A DNA stretch of 64,000 nt, from contig JASLTG010000006.1 in the NCBI GenBank assembly GCA_030743005.1, positions 59,665 through 123,664 on the forward strand, read 5' to 3'. The stretch's first letter is position 1; each line of letters begins with the position of its first letter. The DNA is from Acidimicrobiales bacterium. GTDB taxonomy: Bacteria; Actinomycetota; Acidimicrobiia; Acidimicrobiales; Poriferisodalaceae. The position numbers and the translations under genes are program-made. Positions 7,398 to 16,202 of this stretch are shown one piece after another. Below the pieces are notes generated by a model that was given only the letters and a program-made list of their open reading frames with translations, was not told the origin of the DNA and did no database searches.

Positions 7398-8651
7398 CTG
7401 TTGGGGTCCAGGTATCGACTCAAAACCCACATAGGGACGGAGCGCGTCGGGGATGGTTATCGATCCATCGCTTTGCTGTCCGTTCTCCATAAGGAACACA
7501 AGTGTCCGAGAAATGGCACATGCAGTCCCATTTAATGTGTGCAGCAATCCTGTTCCTTCGTCGTCTCTATAACGACTGCCCATTCGTCGCGCTGAATAAT
7601 CGGTGTAGTTCGAACACGACGTGACTTCGCGGTACGCACCTTCTGACGGCAGCCATACCTCAAGATCATATTTCTTAGCCGCAGCAGCACCTAGATCACC
7701 TGACGCAACATTGATAACTCGGTATGGCAGTTCGAGAGAAGACACAATCTCTTCTTGTATGGATCGAAGCATTTCGAGCTCATCCCAACTGACATCTGGG
7801 TCACAGAATGAGAACATTTCCACTTTGTCGAATTGGTGGACGCGAAAGATGCCTCTCGTGTCTTTGCCGTAAGTTCCGGCTTCTCGTCGAAAGCATGATG
7901 AAAATCCGGCATAGCGGATAGGTAGTAAGTCTCGGTCAAGGCGTTCGCCTCTGTGTAAGCCTGCCAGAGCTACCTCGGAAGTCCCGATAAGAAATAGGTC
8001 ATCGCCAGCTATTTCATAGACCTGATGTCTGTCAGTGGGAAAAAATCCAGCGTCGACCATCATCTCTTCGCGAACCAACACCGGAGGAACCACCGGAACG
8101 AAATCATGTTTTTCAACAATGTCGAAAGCGAATTGAACTAACGCGAATTCGAGGCGCACCGCGGGGCCCATCAGATAGGCGAACCGGCTGCCACTGTTCT
8201 TAACGGCTCGTTCACTATCGACTAGTCCGAGTAATTCACCGAGTTCTGCATGGTCATACTCTCTCGGAGGCGTCTGCTCTCCTACCTCCTTCTCGGTTAT
8301 GAAATTATCTTCGCCGCCGGCGGGCACGGAGTCGTGTGCTGGGTTAGGAATTTGGAGAGCTAGTTCTTCCACCTCTTCAACAGCTGCAGCTTCAACTGCC
8401 TCGAGTTTTTCAAGTTCGACTTTGAGTCTGCTCGCTTCGGCAATTTTTGATTCGCGCTCATTTGGTTCTGCCCGACCTATTTCTTTCGAAGCCGCATTCT
8501 GGGCAGCCCGAGCTTCTTCGGCCCCGTGCATCGCTGCTCGGCGACGTTCATCTGCCTCCAGAGCCGCGTCGATGAGTGAAGGCTCTGCACCTTTTTTTTC
8601 CGCTCCGGATCTATAGGCGGGTTCTTCTCGTAGACGCCGAAGGTCAATCAC
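7392..8651 (-). CDS. serS: seryl-tRNA synthetase
   Basis: Class II aminoacyl-tRNA synthetase charging tRNA(Ser) in the cytoplasm. Residues 1-110 form the long antiparallel coiled-coil arm (MIDLRRLREEPAYR then heptad-like Glu/Ala/Arg). The catalytic domain shows motif 2 (FRREAGTYGKDTRGIFRVHQF) and motif 3 (LNGTACAISRTLVFLMEN, ending in the ATP-binding Arg). Length, 419 residues, is normal. It follows the oxidase operon on the same strand after 67 bases and may have its own promoter there. Confidence 0.97.
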   Translation of the reverse strand: MIDLRRLREEPAYRSGAEKKGAEPSLIDAALEADERRRAAMHGAEEARAAQNAASKEIGRAEPNERESKIAEASRLKVELEKLEAVEAAAVEEVEELALQIPNPAHDSVPAGGEDNFITEKEVGEQTPPREYDHAELGELLGLVDSERAVKNSGSRFAYLMGPAVRLEFALVQFAFDIVEKHDFVPVVPPVLVREEMMVDAGFFPTDRHQVYEIAGDDLFLIGTSEVALAGLHRGERLDRDLLPIRYAGFSSCFRREAGTYGKDTRGIFRVHQFDKVEMFSFCDPDVSWDELEMLRSIQEEIVSSLELPYRVINVASGDLGAAAAKKYDLEVWLPSEGAYREVTSCSNYTDYSARRMGSRYRDDEGTGLLHTLNGTACAISRTLVFLMENGQQSDGSITIPDALRPYVGFESIPGPQQL

Positions 8652-8718
8652 AACAGTTGAAGGTACCGGGTATAGCGCTCTAAATGAATTCGATATTGGC
8701 TACGGGCTATAGATCTGT

Positions 8719-9072
8719 TCAACAGAATGAACTGGCGTCGCACCCGGTGGGATCTTGCCAGAAGACCATTGATGTTCCCATGGCGGCGAACACGGCCATT
8801 GCAAGAATTAGGCCCGTGAGGAACAGGTAGGAGAAAACTTTGCTATCGAACTTCAAATGCATGAAGTACGAGACGACGATCTGGAACTTGACGACCATGA
8901 GGATCAAAAGCGATGGGACTTCTACAATCCCAAAGTCGAAGAAGTAGGTAGCCACCTCTACAGCCGTGAGCACACCAAGAATCAGTGCGATTTTTATGTA
9001 CCCGACGTCGCTCAAACCGTGGTCGTGATGTTCGTCGTGCGTCTCTTCTTCGGAGGCGGTGGCTGTATCCAT
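8719..9072 (-). CDS. ctaF: cytochrome c oxidase subunit IV (caa3-type)
   Basis: Small subunit of 117 residues with three hydrophobic helices (KIALILGVLTAVEVATYFF; LLILMVVKFQIVVSYFMHL; YLFLTGLILAMAVFAAMG), typical of the COX4_pro family in caa3 oxidases. The KFQIVVSYFMHLKFD segment is the family signature. The N-terminus is acidic and His-rich (EEETHDEHHDHG), a feature shared with two other proteins of this operon. It is the last gene of the operon, 13 bases after ctaE. The C-terminus has two Cys residues (PTGCDASSFC) of unknown meaning. Confidence 0.88.
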   Translation of the reverse strand: MDTATASEEETHDEHHDHGLSDVGYIKIALILGVLTAVEVATYFFDFGIVEVPSLLILMVVKFQIVVSYFMHLKFDSKVFSYLFLTGLILAMAVFAAMGTSMVFWQDPTGCDASSFC

Positions 9073-9085
9073 ATGACCATTACTC

Positions 9086-9745
9086 CTAAGGGATCAGGTA
9101 GACGACCGCGAAGATCACGATCCAAACGATGTCAACAAAGTGCCAGTAAAGACCTATTATCTCAATAGTTTCTGCACGTTCGGGGCCCAAATTCCCGCGA
9201 GAAACTAGAACCCACATGGTCACAAGCATGATGATGCCTAGTGATACGTGAACACCGTGGAAACCGGTCAGCGTGTAAAACGCCGATGAGGAAATATTGG
9301 TGGTGTACCCGAGACCTTCTCGATAGAAGCTCGTGAATTCGTAGACCTGGCCAGCAATAAAGACAGACCCAAGCGCCGCTGTTGTCAAAAGCCATAGTTT
9401 GCAGCGTTCCATCTCAGCTCGTTGTATTGAGGTCACAGCCAACACCATGGTGAGTGAGCTCATGAGGAGAACAAAGGAACTTACAGAGGTGAACGGGATG
9501 TCGAACAGATCCGCTGCCGTTGGGCCTTTGGTGTCTGGACCAAAGCGGTTCCTACAGAGCAAATAAGTCGATATAAGCGCTCCGAACAACAAACAATCGG
9601 AACCCAAGAAAGCCCACATTGTGACTTTCTCATTGGTTAGGCCCGTGTTGGTCGGCAGGTGGTGATAGTCATCCCAATCGGTTCGGCCATAAGCCAAGTT
9701 AGAGGTGTCGATTTCGTCGATGTCAGCCAACGGGGGCCTCCTCAA
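9086..9745 (-). CDS. ctaE: cytochrome c oxidase subunit III
   Basis: Seven-helix-type or shorter subunit III of the heme-copper oxidase, 219 residues, without redox centres. Family landmarks are visible: KVTMWAFLGSDCLLFGALIS, SSFVLLMSSLTMVLA, GQVYEFTSFYREG (with the conserved Glu), FYTLTGFHGVHVSLG and YWHFVDIVWIVIF near the C-terminus. The ATG at 9745 lies 23 bases inside the end of ctaD, consistent with translational coupling. This is the intact partner of the degenerate copy at 13747-14343. Confidence 0.95.
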   Translation of the reverse strand: MRRPPLADIDEIDTSNLAYGRTDWDDYHHLPTNTGLTNEKVTMWAFLGSDCLLFGALISTYLLCRNRFGPDTKGPTAADLFDIPFTSVSSFVLLMSSLTMVLAVTSIQRAEMERCKLWLLTTAALGSVFIAGQVYEFTSFYREGLGYTTNISSSAFYTLTGFHGVHVSLGIIMLVTMWVLVSRGNLGPERAETIEIIGLYWHFVDIVWIVIFAVVYLIP

Positions 9746-11735
9746 CTACTTCAGCAGCTTCACTTTCATCTCCATCTGGAGTGTCGGGGTCCGGAGCATG
9801 GTCATCTCCATGATCGCCATGGCCGGCATCTGGATCGGTAGCCGGTTCCAGACTCCAGCCGAACATCCCGCCCAGTAGGAACACAAGTCCTATGCCTGAA
9901 AGCCAAAGATTGTAGATAAGGCCAAGAGCTATAAACGGCAGCCCTGCGGCCAGAACAATGGGCCAATACGACGGCGAAGGTAGATGGGGATGCTGGTCGC
10001 CTATTTGGGCGATGTCGTTGCCGTCAGCAACCTTTCGCAGCTTCCCTGTTTCGTCCGGTTGATATTTCTTATGCCAGAAATCATCGACGTCTGTGACAAT
10101 CGGAACGTAGTCAAAGTTGTGTTCAGGTGTGGGTGACGCAATCGCCCATTCAAGAGTTCTTCCATCCCATGGATCCGCAGGGGCTTGTGGCACCTTCCCT
10201 GCTTTATATCCAAGCCAGCTACGCACGATGTTGACCGCGAAGACGATCATGCCAATCAAGATGAAGAACGATCCAATCGTTGCTACAGCGTTCCAGAAAT
10301 CAAATCCGTCTTCCGGTCCGTATTGGCTATGTCGGCGTGCCATGCCCTGTAGGCCGAGAATGTGCATCGGTCCGAAAGCCATGTTGAAGCCTAAAAGGAC
10401 GATCCAGAAGTGCCATTTCCCAAGTCCCTCGTTGAGCTGGTAACCGAATGCTTTGGGCCACCAGTAATACATGCCAGCAAACAGACCCATCAATGCCCCC
10501 CCGAAGAGCACATAGTGGAAGTGGGCGACAATGAAATAGGTATCAGTTTGTTGCGTGTCTGCGGGCGCAATCGCGTGCATCACACCCGATAGCCCACCAA
10601 TCGTGAACATCGAAACCAACGAAACGGAGAACATCATGGCGACTGTGAACCGTAAATTGCCGCCCCACATCGTCGCGATCCAATTCAGAATTTTTACACC
10701 TGTTGGCACTGCAATAAACATGGTCGTTGCTGAGAAAGCCGCGACCCCGACTGGGCCCAACCCTGACACGAACATATGGTGAGCCCATACTCCCCACCCC
10801 ATGAAGCCGATGGCAGCTCCGGAAATTACGATTACGGAGTACCCGAATAGGGGTTTACGAGAAAAGACTGGAAGAGTTTCGGAGACTATGCCAAATGATG
10901 GGAGGATGAGGATGTAGACCTCTGGATGTCCGAAGATCCAGAAGAGGTGCTGCCAAAGTAACGGATCGGCACCCATGGCAACATTAAAAAAGTTGGCGTC
11001 GAAGGTGCGGTCGAAGCTCAAGAGAACTAATGCGACCGTGATGACTGGCAGTGACAAGAGCAGTAGAAACTGGACGACGAGAATCATCCAGGTAAAGACG
11101 GGCATGCGCAGCATGGTCATGCCGGGGGCACGCATATTGACCACGGTCACGATCAAGTTGATTGAGCCGATGAGTGACGCTATGCCTGCGATCTGTAAAC
11201 CAAGCGAGTAGAAGTCCATGCCGTTACCGGGGCTGTATGCAACGCTTGTATTGGGGGCGTACGCAAACCAGCCGCCATCTGGTCCTCCACCTAGAAACCA
11301 GCTGAGGTTGAGGAAGATTCCAGCAAATATGAAGATCCAAAGGCCTAAGGCGTTCAGCCGCGGGAACGCTACGTCGCGGGCTCCGATTTGCAGAGGGACT
11401 ATGTAGTTAGCGAACGCCGCTGCCAGCGGCATGACCACTAGGAACACCATCGTGACGGCGTGCATAGTGAAGATCTGGTTGTATTGGTTAGCGGTTAGCA
11501 CTGTCCCATTGGGAGTGAACAGTTGCATTCTGATCAGCATTGCTTCAATGCCGCCCCATAGAAACCAGAACATTGCCACTGCGCCGTACATGATGCCGAT
11601 CTTCTTATGGTCCACAGTGAAGATCCACGCTCGCCATCCAGTGGCGTGCGTCGGCCGTGCGAACGCGCCGGTCGAGGGTGTCGTCTCGCCGGTTTCGAGT
11701 TCGAGGATTTCTGGTCGTTCCTCGGTCATTGCCAT
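9723..11735 (-). CDS. ctaD: cytochrome c oxidase subunit I (catalytic)
   Basis: Catalytic subunit of the aa3-type terminal oxidase. All metal ligands are present: FTMHAVTM (low-spin heme a His), GHPEVY (CuB His and the cross-linked Tyr; A1-type motif), WAHHMF (two CuB His) and AHFHYV (both heme His). With 670 residues it is longer than the usual 540 or so, because a C-terminal extension carries a two-helix hairpin (YWPIVLAAGLPFIALGL) like subunit IV, followed by an Asp/His-rich tail (DAGHGDHGDDHAPDPD). The start is ATG at 11735 or 11729. It follows ctaC by 34 bases. Confidence 0.97.
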   Translation of the reverse strand: MAMTEERPEILELETGETTPSTGAFARPTHATGWRAWIFTVDHKKIGIMYGAVAMFWFLWGGIEAMLIRMQLFTPNGTVLTANQYNQIFTMHAVTMVFLVVMPLAAAFANYIVPLQIGARDVAFPRLNALGLWIFIFAGIFLNLSWFLGGGPDGGWFAYAPNTSVAYSPGNGMDFYSLGLQIAGIASLIGSINLIVTVVNMRAPGMTMLRMPVFTWMILVVQFLLLLSLPVITVALVLLSFDRTFDANFFNVAMGADPLLWQHLFWIFGHPEVYILILPSFGIVSETLPVFSRKPLFGYSVIVISGAAIGFMGWGVWAHHMFVSGLGPVGVAAFSATTMFIAVPTGVKILNWIATMWGGNLRFTVAMMFSVSLVSMFTIGGLSGVMHAIAPADTQQTDTYFIVAHFHYVLFGGALMGLFAGMYYWWPKAFGYQLNEGLGKWHFWIVLLGFNMAFGPMHILGLQGMARRHSQYGPEDGFDFWNAVATIGSFFILIGMIVFAVNIVRSWLGYKAGKVPQAPADPWDGRTLEWAIASPTPEHNFDYVPIVTDVDDFWHKKYQPDETGKLRKVADGNDIAQIGDQHPHLPSPSYWPIVLAAGLPFIALGLIYNLWLSGIGLVFLLGGMFGWSLEPATDPDAGHGDHGDDHAPDPDTPDGDESEAAEVVEEAPVG

Positions 11736-11769
11736 GGGGTTCGGTCTCCTGAAAGCCGCAAGGGGTGGG

Positions 11770-12939
11770 TCAGCTAGGCATCAGCGGTGGTTTACCGCCG
11801 AGGGTTAAAAGATAGGTAACAAGGTCGTCTAGTTCACTGTTATTGAGAGTTTCTACGAATGAGATCATGCCTTGACGGTTGTCAGGGCGAGAGGGTTTGC
11901 GATCTGGAGCGTCGCGGACCCATTCGCGTAGCTCAGCTATGTTGGCTGATCCGTCATCGTTGTACAGCTCGAATAGCGAGCCTGCGAAAGATGTGCGGGT
12001 CATCAGATGAGTGAGGTTGGGTGCAACCCCTGAAAGTAGATTCGCGTTTCCGTCGGCCGCGGATTCGTACACGCCGTCGATTACGTGGCAGCTAACGCAG
12101 TGTCGCCCAAATAGCTCGTAGCCGCGTTTCGCGGCTGCTGATGTTGGGATGGTTGATGGTTGTAGTTGTTGTTGTACCCAAGCCTCATAATCATTGCTGT
12201 TTAAGACCACAGCCCGCATTTGCATGTTGGCGTGACTGAGGCCGCAAAATTCAACACACTCCCCATAGAAAATTCCTGGTTCTGGCGAGCTGATTCTCCA
12301 ATGATGGATTCGTCCTGGAACGGCATCTTTTTTGCCATTTAATTGTGGTATCCAGAACGAGTGGATCACGTCGTTTGAATGGATTTCGAGATTTATTTCT
12401 TCTCCGACCGGGATAACAATTTCGTTAGCAGTGACTATGTCATCAGTGCCGTCTTCATCGACGTCATAACTGAATTGCCACCACCATTGCTGTCCTTCAA
12501 CTTTTATCGTTCGACCGTCGCTCTTGCCGCTCAGGTCAAAGACCGCAGGGATAGTCACTATGGCCAGAAAGACCAGCATCACTACCGGGATCAAGGTCCA
12601 AGTCAGTTCGGCTTTCTTATTGCCATGTATTTGTTTGGGAAGTTCGTTTGGGTCGTCATCTGGTCGAGCTCGAAACTTGACTATGACGATAATCACTGCA
12701 GCCGCTACGAAGATGCCTACTGCCGAAGCCATATATCCGGATAGGCGCATGATGCCGTCGATTTGTTTGGCGTTTTCACCAACGGGGTCCGTCGGGTCTA
12801 TTCGTCCAGTTGCACATGAAGCAAGGGCAGCAGCAGCCAAGAGAAGTCCGCTAAGACGAACTGTCTTGCCGAATAGCGAACCTTGCTTTCTCATTGTTCT
12901 AGTTGTGCCCTCGGTTGATGTATTGATTTTCACCTTCAT
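11770..12939 (-). CDS. ctaC: cytochrome c oxidase subunit II with C-terminal cytochrome c
   Basis: Lipoprotein-type signal (LLLAAAALASC near residue 42), two membrane helices, then the CuA cupredoxin domain with VIHSFWIPQ and the copper loop ECVEFCGLSHANM, all ligands present. Residues from about 285 form a class I cytochrome c domain: RHCVSCHVID (CxxCH heme site) and the distal Met in RQGMISF. This makes the enzyme a caa3 oxidase that takes electrons through its own heme c. The ATG at 12939 overlaps the stop of the preceding gene (ATGA), which decides the start; ATG at 12894 is an alternative. Confidence 0.95.
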   Translation of the reverse strand: MKVKINTSTEGTTRTMRKQGSLFGKTVRLSGLLLAAAALASCATGRIDPTDPVGENAKQIDGIMRLSGYMASAVGIFVAAAVIIVIVKFRARPDDDPNELPKQIHGNKKAELTWTLIPVVMLVFLAIVTIPAVFDLSGKSDGRTIKVEGQQWWWQFSYDVDEDGTDDIVTANEIVIPVGEEINLEIHSNDVIHSFWIPQLNGKKDAVPGRIHHWRISSPEPGIFYGECVEFCGLSHANMQMRAVVLNSNDYEAWVQQQLQPSTIPTSAAAKRGYELFGRHCVSCHVIDGVYESAADGNANLLSGVAPNLTHLMTRTSFAGSLFELYNDDGSANIAELREWVRDAPDRKPSRPDNRQGMISFVETLNNSELDDLVTYLLTLGGKPPLMPS

Positions 12940-13739
12940 TTGATCACCACCGGGGCGTCAAGCGTTGGGGCTGAATGTTCGTCGGTTGAGTGGTTATCTT
13001 CATCACTTTCTACGTGATTGTCTTCCTCGTGTCCTTTGTCATCATCATGGTGGTGAAACTCTCTTTCACCTCGCGCCGTTGCAGCTATTCCTCCGACAAT
13101 GAGGGCTAGGCCGCCAATCACTAGAACTGATGCCACGACGGCGCGTCGGACATCTGGCTTAGCGTACAAAATGAACGCGAAACTGATGATGAGAACAGAA
13201 ATTATGATCGCGAACCAACTTGCGCCGTTCTTGCTTGATGTCAACAAGATTCGGGAAATCAAGACAACAGGTAGAGCGATTACAAGAGCGCCGTATAGGG
13301 GTATTTCGAACGGGGCCAGTATTCTGTTGCGTTCTACAGCATTGGCCTCTTGATCTTGTGAGAGATGCTCAGCCCATGCGCTGAATGTCCATTCGAATGC
13401 CGAGATCAGAAGTGCTGCTATGCCCACTATGGCAATAAACCCGTCTACAACGAGCCCGACCATCAAGATACCCAGTCCTATGGCTCCCATGATGGGCCAC
13501 CAGGCGGGGGTTGCAGGATGATTGCGTGCTCGTTCTCGATCTATTGAGTCACCGTCTCCAATTGAGAGCGCCAGCCCTGCAAGCAGCGCAAAAGCGGCAG
13601 CTGCCGTGCCTAGAACTATTGTTCCAAACATCACAATGTGACCGTCGCCGTCCATGCCTGTAACAAGCCCAAGAGCGACCGCTGCCGCTGTGGCAAGGGT
13701 TATGCGACCGGCGAAGTATCTACTTGCTATTCCGAGCAT
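12936..13739 (-). CDS. unknown membrane protein of the oxidase operon, His/Asp-rich tail
   Basis: 267 residues. About six hydrophobic segments are visible: two before residue 65, two in the stretch WWPIMGAIGLGILMVGL to AALLISAFEW (about 80-125), and two or three at about 145-225. The WWP hairpin resembles the one in the C-terminal extension of CtaD (YWPIVLAAGLPFIALGL) and subunit IV of actinobacterial oxidases, so this may be a subunit IV relative. After residue 225 the chain is hydrophilic and rich in His, Asp and Glu (HHHDDDKGHEEDNH), possibly metal-binding. It lies 7 bases after the degenerate subunit III gene and overlaps ctaC by 4 bases. Function not known. Confidence 0.8.
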   Translation of the reverse strand: MLGIASRYFAGRITLATAAAVALGLVTGMDGDGHIVMFGTIVLGTAAAAFALLAGLALSIGDGDSIDRERARNHPATPAWWPIMGAIGLGILMVGLVVDGFIAIVGIAALLISAFEWTFSAWAEHLSQDQEANAVERNRILAPFEIPLYGALVIALPVVLISRILLTSSKNGASWFAIIISVLIISFAFILYAKPDVRRAVVASVLVIGGLALIVGGIAATARGEREFHHHDDDKGHEEDNHVESDEDNHSTDEHSAPTLDAPVVIK

Positions 13740-13746
13740 GAGTCTC

Positions 13747-14343
13747 CTACTTCACCACGTAGACCGTGTACCAGGTCACAGCCCATACAAGTGCTGCAAA
13801 ATCCCAAAAGAAAACAGCAGCGCCGAATGCAGTACTCCCCTGCTGCCCAACGCTGCCGCCGAGAGATCGAAGCCCCATAAGCCCCAAATAAAGGAGTCCG
13901 ACAACAACAACAGCGAGAGCGAGGCCCGTCGTCGCAAAGGCAAGGTTCTGATATTCACCAGCGCCGATTTCTAAGCCCATGCGGTTGAGGCTGTACATGA
14001 CCATATTTATAAAACCAAGCCCCAAAACAATCGTCGTGGCAATGGCGGTCCACGCGTGCGCTGTATCTCTGCGTCTGCTGGCCCACAAAGCCCAGTGGGC
14101 GGTCACCATTGACGCGACGAGGGTTAAAAGAGCGTAATCGAGTTGGGGGTTTGGCACGGCTAACCCGTCAAGCCAATCGTGGCCGGGGTGAGGCCCTGAA
14201 GCATGGCGGCGAGCCATGTAGAAGCCAAGGGCGCCTGCCATCATCATCGATACTGCAGCACATGCGAACCCAGTCGCTACAAGTTGGGCTCTCGGCCGTT
14301 GAGGCTGCCCAGAAGCCAGAGTTGGGGTCGTATCTGACATCAA
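13747..14343 (-). CDS. degenerate heme-copper oxidase subunit III homologue
   Basis: A 198-residue membrane protein with five hydrophobic helices. The first helix (ATGFACAAVSMMMAGALGFY) and the last (FFWDFAALVWAVTWYTVYV) align with the CtaE segments MWAFLGSDCLLFGALIS and YWHFVDIVWIVIFAVVY. The helix that should carry GQVYEF reads MVMYSLNRMG, so the conserved Glu is missing; the FHGVHV motif is also lost, and the His of WHFVD is Asp. It therefore looks like a subunit III that has diverged with its partner, the degenerate subunit I encoded just upstream (4-base overlap). It was probably kept as a structural subunit; the reading frame is intact. Confidence 0.78.
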   Translation of the reverse strand: MMSDTTPTLASGQPQRPRAQLVATGFACAAVSMMMAGALGFYMARRHASGPHPGHDWLDGLAVPNPQLDYALLTLVASMVTAHWALWASRRRDTAHAWTAIATTIVLGLGFINMVMYSLNRMGLEIGAGEYQNLAFATTGLALAVVVVGLLYLGLMGLRSLGGSVGQQGSTAFGAAVFFWDFAALVWAVTWYTVYVVK

Positions 14344-16016
14344 ACCGACACCTCCTCAGACTCAACAGAATCGAGTAACGGCGTACCAGAGGTCAGCGTA
14401 GGTAAGTCATCTGGTTCACCCATGAGTGGTGGCGAAGGCAACATCCATTCAGGAGATTGAGCTCCCCAAGGATCATCGCTTGCCTGCACACCCTTTTTCA
14501 GACCTACCGACACGAACAAGTTGATTAGGAGCAAGGCAACCCCCGCTAGAAGAATCGCTACCCCTGCGACACCGATGGCACTCAATCCCTCTGCACCAGT
14601 GTCATCGACCCAGTCGGCGTATATAGCTGTCGCTGATGGGTCCGCATATACGAAGTCGGGCTGTTCTGTGAGAAGACCCGAGAGCGTAGGACCAATAAAA
14701 GCAAGAAGCGCTCCAGCGCCGATGACGAGAAAGTTCAGTAACCCAAGTAATTCGTTCAGTTGGCGACCCCAAATCTTGGGGGCCCACCAATGAAGAGCGG
14801 CGAGGAGGCCAAGTAGTCCGGCACCATAGATCAACACGGATTGTTGACCTGTAACCCAAGTCGTCATGCGGAGTTGTAGATTCCCATCGTTTCCTCTACC
14901 AGCTATCTCTAGCCAATCGCCTGCCGCACCGAGCAGGCCTACAAATGCTCCTACCAGCACTAGTTTCCCAGCACCAAATGCCGCTATCAGCGAAGTGCTG
15001 AGTTTCGGCAATTTACGATTCTGAATTACCGCCAGCCCTAAGAGGCCCAAGAGTCCGACGGTGCCGAGAAGGGCCCCGCCGTACAACGCTACGAGTACTA
15101 CACCTTCGAAGCCATCGATGATGTCAGCGCCTTCTCCTGTGATTGCGAAGTTGGTCCATGCTCCAAACCCAAAGAGGCCGACCAGCCCGATAGTGAAATA
15201 CATAGCAAGCGGTTCAAATACCCGCCTTCGAGCGGCAGCGAGAACTACTTCTGCAGCAACCCCGAGCACCGGGACGACGTAAATGAATAGTTGAGGTGTT
15301 CGATGAATCCAGTCGATTCGTTCCCAGATGCCGTAGTTCCCCAGCAGGAAAACTCTTCCATACCGGTGATCTATATAAAGAATCGCTATCTGGCCCAGCA
15401 AGACAGGCAGGCTCACAATCAACATCGACGCTGACACCAAAGATGACCATGTGAACGGCGGGGTTTCATCCATGTACAGGCCAGGGGACCTCATGGTCAT
15501 GATTGTTGTTGCGACACTTATGGCACCAAGTAGCAGAGCGACGACAAGACCACTCAACGCTAAGAGGTGTAAGTCAACTCCGTTGGCCCATCCCCCGTAG
15601 GGACCGCCGTTACCCAAGTACGCACCCATTAGTACGATGGCCGAAATTTTCCAAGCCCAAAAAGACGCCGTCGCGGCTCTTGGAAAAGCCAGATTTGATG
15701 CGCCGATCTGCAGGGGCACTAGGTACATCGACATACCAAGGAAGGCAGGGATCAAGAAAAGCAGGGTCAGAGCTTCGCGAGAGAAAGTAAAGCCTTGAGC
15801 GAAACTGTCGGAACCAAGACTCACGAAATCAGTCGCTGACGTCAGGTCCAACCTGACCAGCAAGTCCAAAGCAGCTCCTAAGACAAGGAACAGCAACGAG
15901 CAGACAATGAAAAGGCGACCAGTTCGTTTGTGGTCAGCAGTCGTCAACCAGCCAAAAGGTGTTGGGTCTTCCACAGGCACGCCGGGGGAAATTGAATCCG
16001 TGGTGTTTTCGCTCAT
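14340..16016 (-). CDS. heme-copper oxidase subunit I homologue lacking all metal ligands
   Basis: 558 residues, about 12 helices, clearly homologous to CtaD: TTADHKRTGRLF against TVDHKKIGIMYG, YLVPLQIGASNLAFPRA against YIVPLQIGARDVAFPRL, and MRSPGLYMDETPPFTWSSLV against its counterpart. All six histidines that bind heme and copper are replaced. Helix 2 MHAVT reads SREAL (His to Ser79). GHPEVY reads RTPQLF (CuB His to Thr240, cross-linked Tyr to Phe244). AHHMF reads TNFAI (both His lost, N289/F290). HFHYV reads GQQSV (G390/Q392). It cannot bind heme a, heme a3 or CuB in the known way. It is the first gene of the oxidase operon, coupled to a degenerate subunit III. Confidence 0.88.
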   Translation of the reverse strand: MSENTTDSISPGVPVEDPTPFGWLTTADHKRTGRLFIVCSLLFLVLGAALDLLVRLDLTSATDFVSLGSDSFAQGFTFSREALTLLFLIPAFLGMSMYLVPLQIGASNLAFPRAATASFWAWKISAIVLMGAYLGNGGPYGGWANGVDLHLLALSGLVVALLLGAISVATTIMTMRSPGLYMDETPPFTWSSLVSASMLIVSLPVLLGQIAILYIDHRYGRVFLLGNYGIWERIDWIHRTPQLFIYVVPVLGVAAEVVLAAARRRVFEPLAMYFTIGLVGLFGFGAWTNFAITGEGADIIDGFEGVVLVALYGGALLGTVGLLGLLGLAVIQNRKLPKLSTSLIAAFGAGKLVLVGAFVGLLGAAGDWLEIAGRGNDGNLQLRMTTWVTGQQSVLIYGAGLLGLLAALHWWAPKIWGRQLNELLGLLNFLVIGAGALLAFIGPTLSGLLTEQPDFVYADPSATAIYADWVDDTGAEGLSAIGVAGVAILLAGVALLLINLFVSVGLKKGVQASDDPWGAQSPEWMLPSPPLMGEPDDLPTLTSGTPLLDSVESEEVSV

Positions 16017-16202
16017 CGTGTCCTGCTGATTGCTGCCTCGATAACTGGGGTGTGGTGCCCACCCGAAGGTTGACTGTGCCCAAATGCGCGATTGAACCCG
16101 CGCAGGTGCTGAGTGTGCACTTTACTCACCAGATTGCCAGTCATGTAACTCGAAAGCTTGTTCTCTCATAGTCTTTTCAGCACTTATTTTGCTTGGAGAT
16201 AT

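Noticed and set aside
13747..16016. Pseudogenes rather than functional degenerate oxidase genes
   Set aside because: Both frames are full length, overlap tightly and head an active operon; loss is limited to ligand sites, so they are not called pseudogenes.
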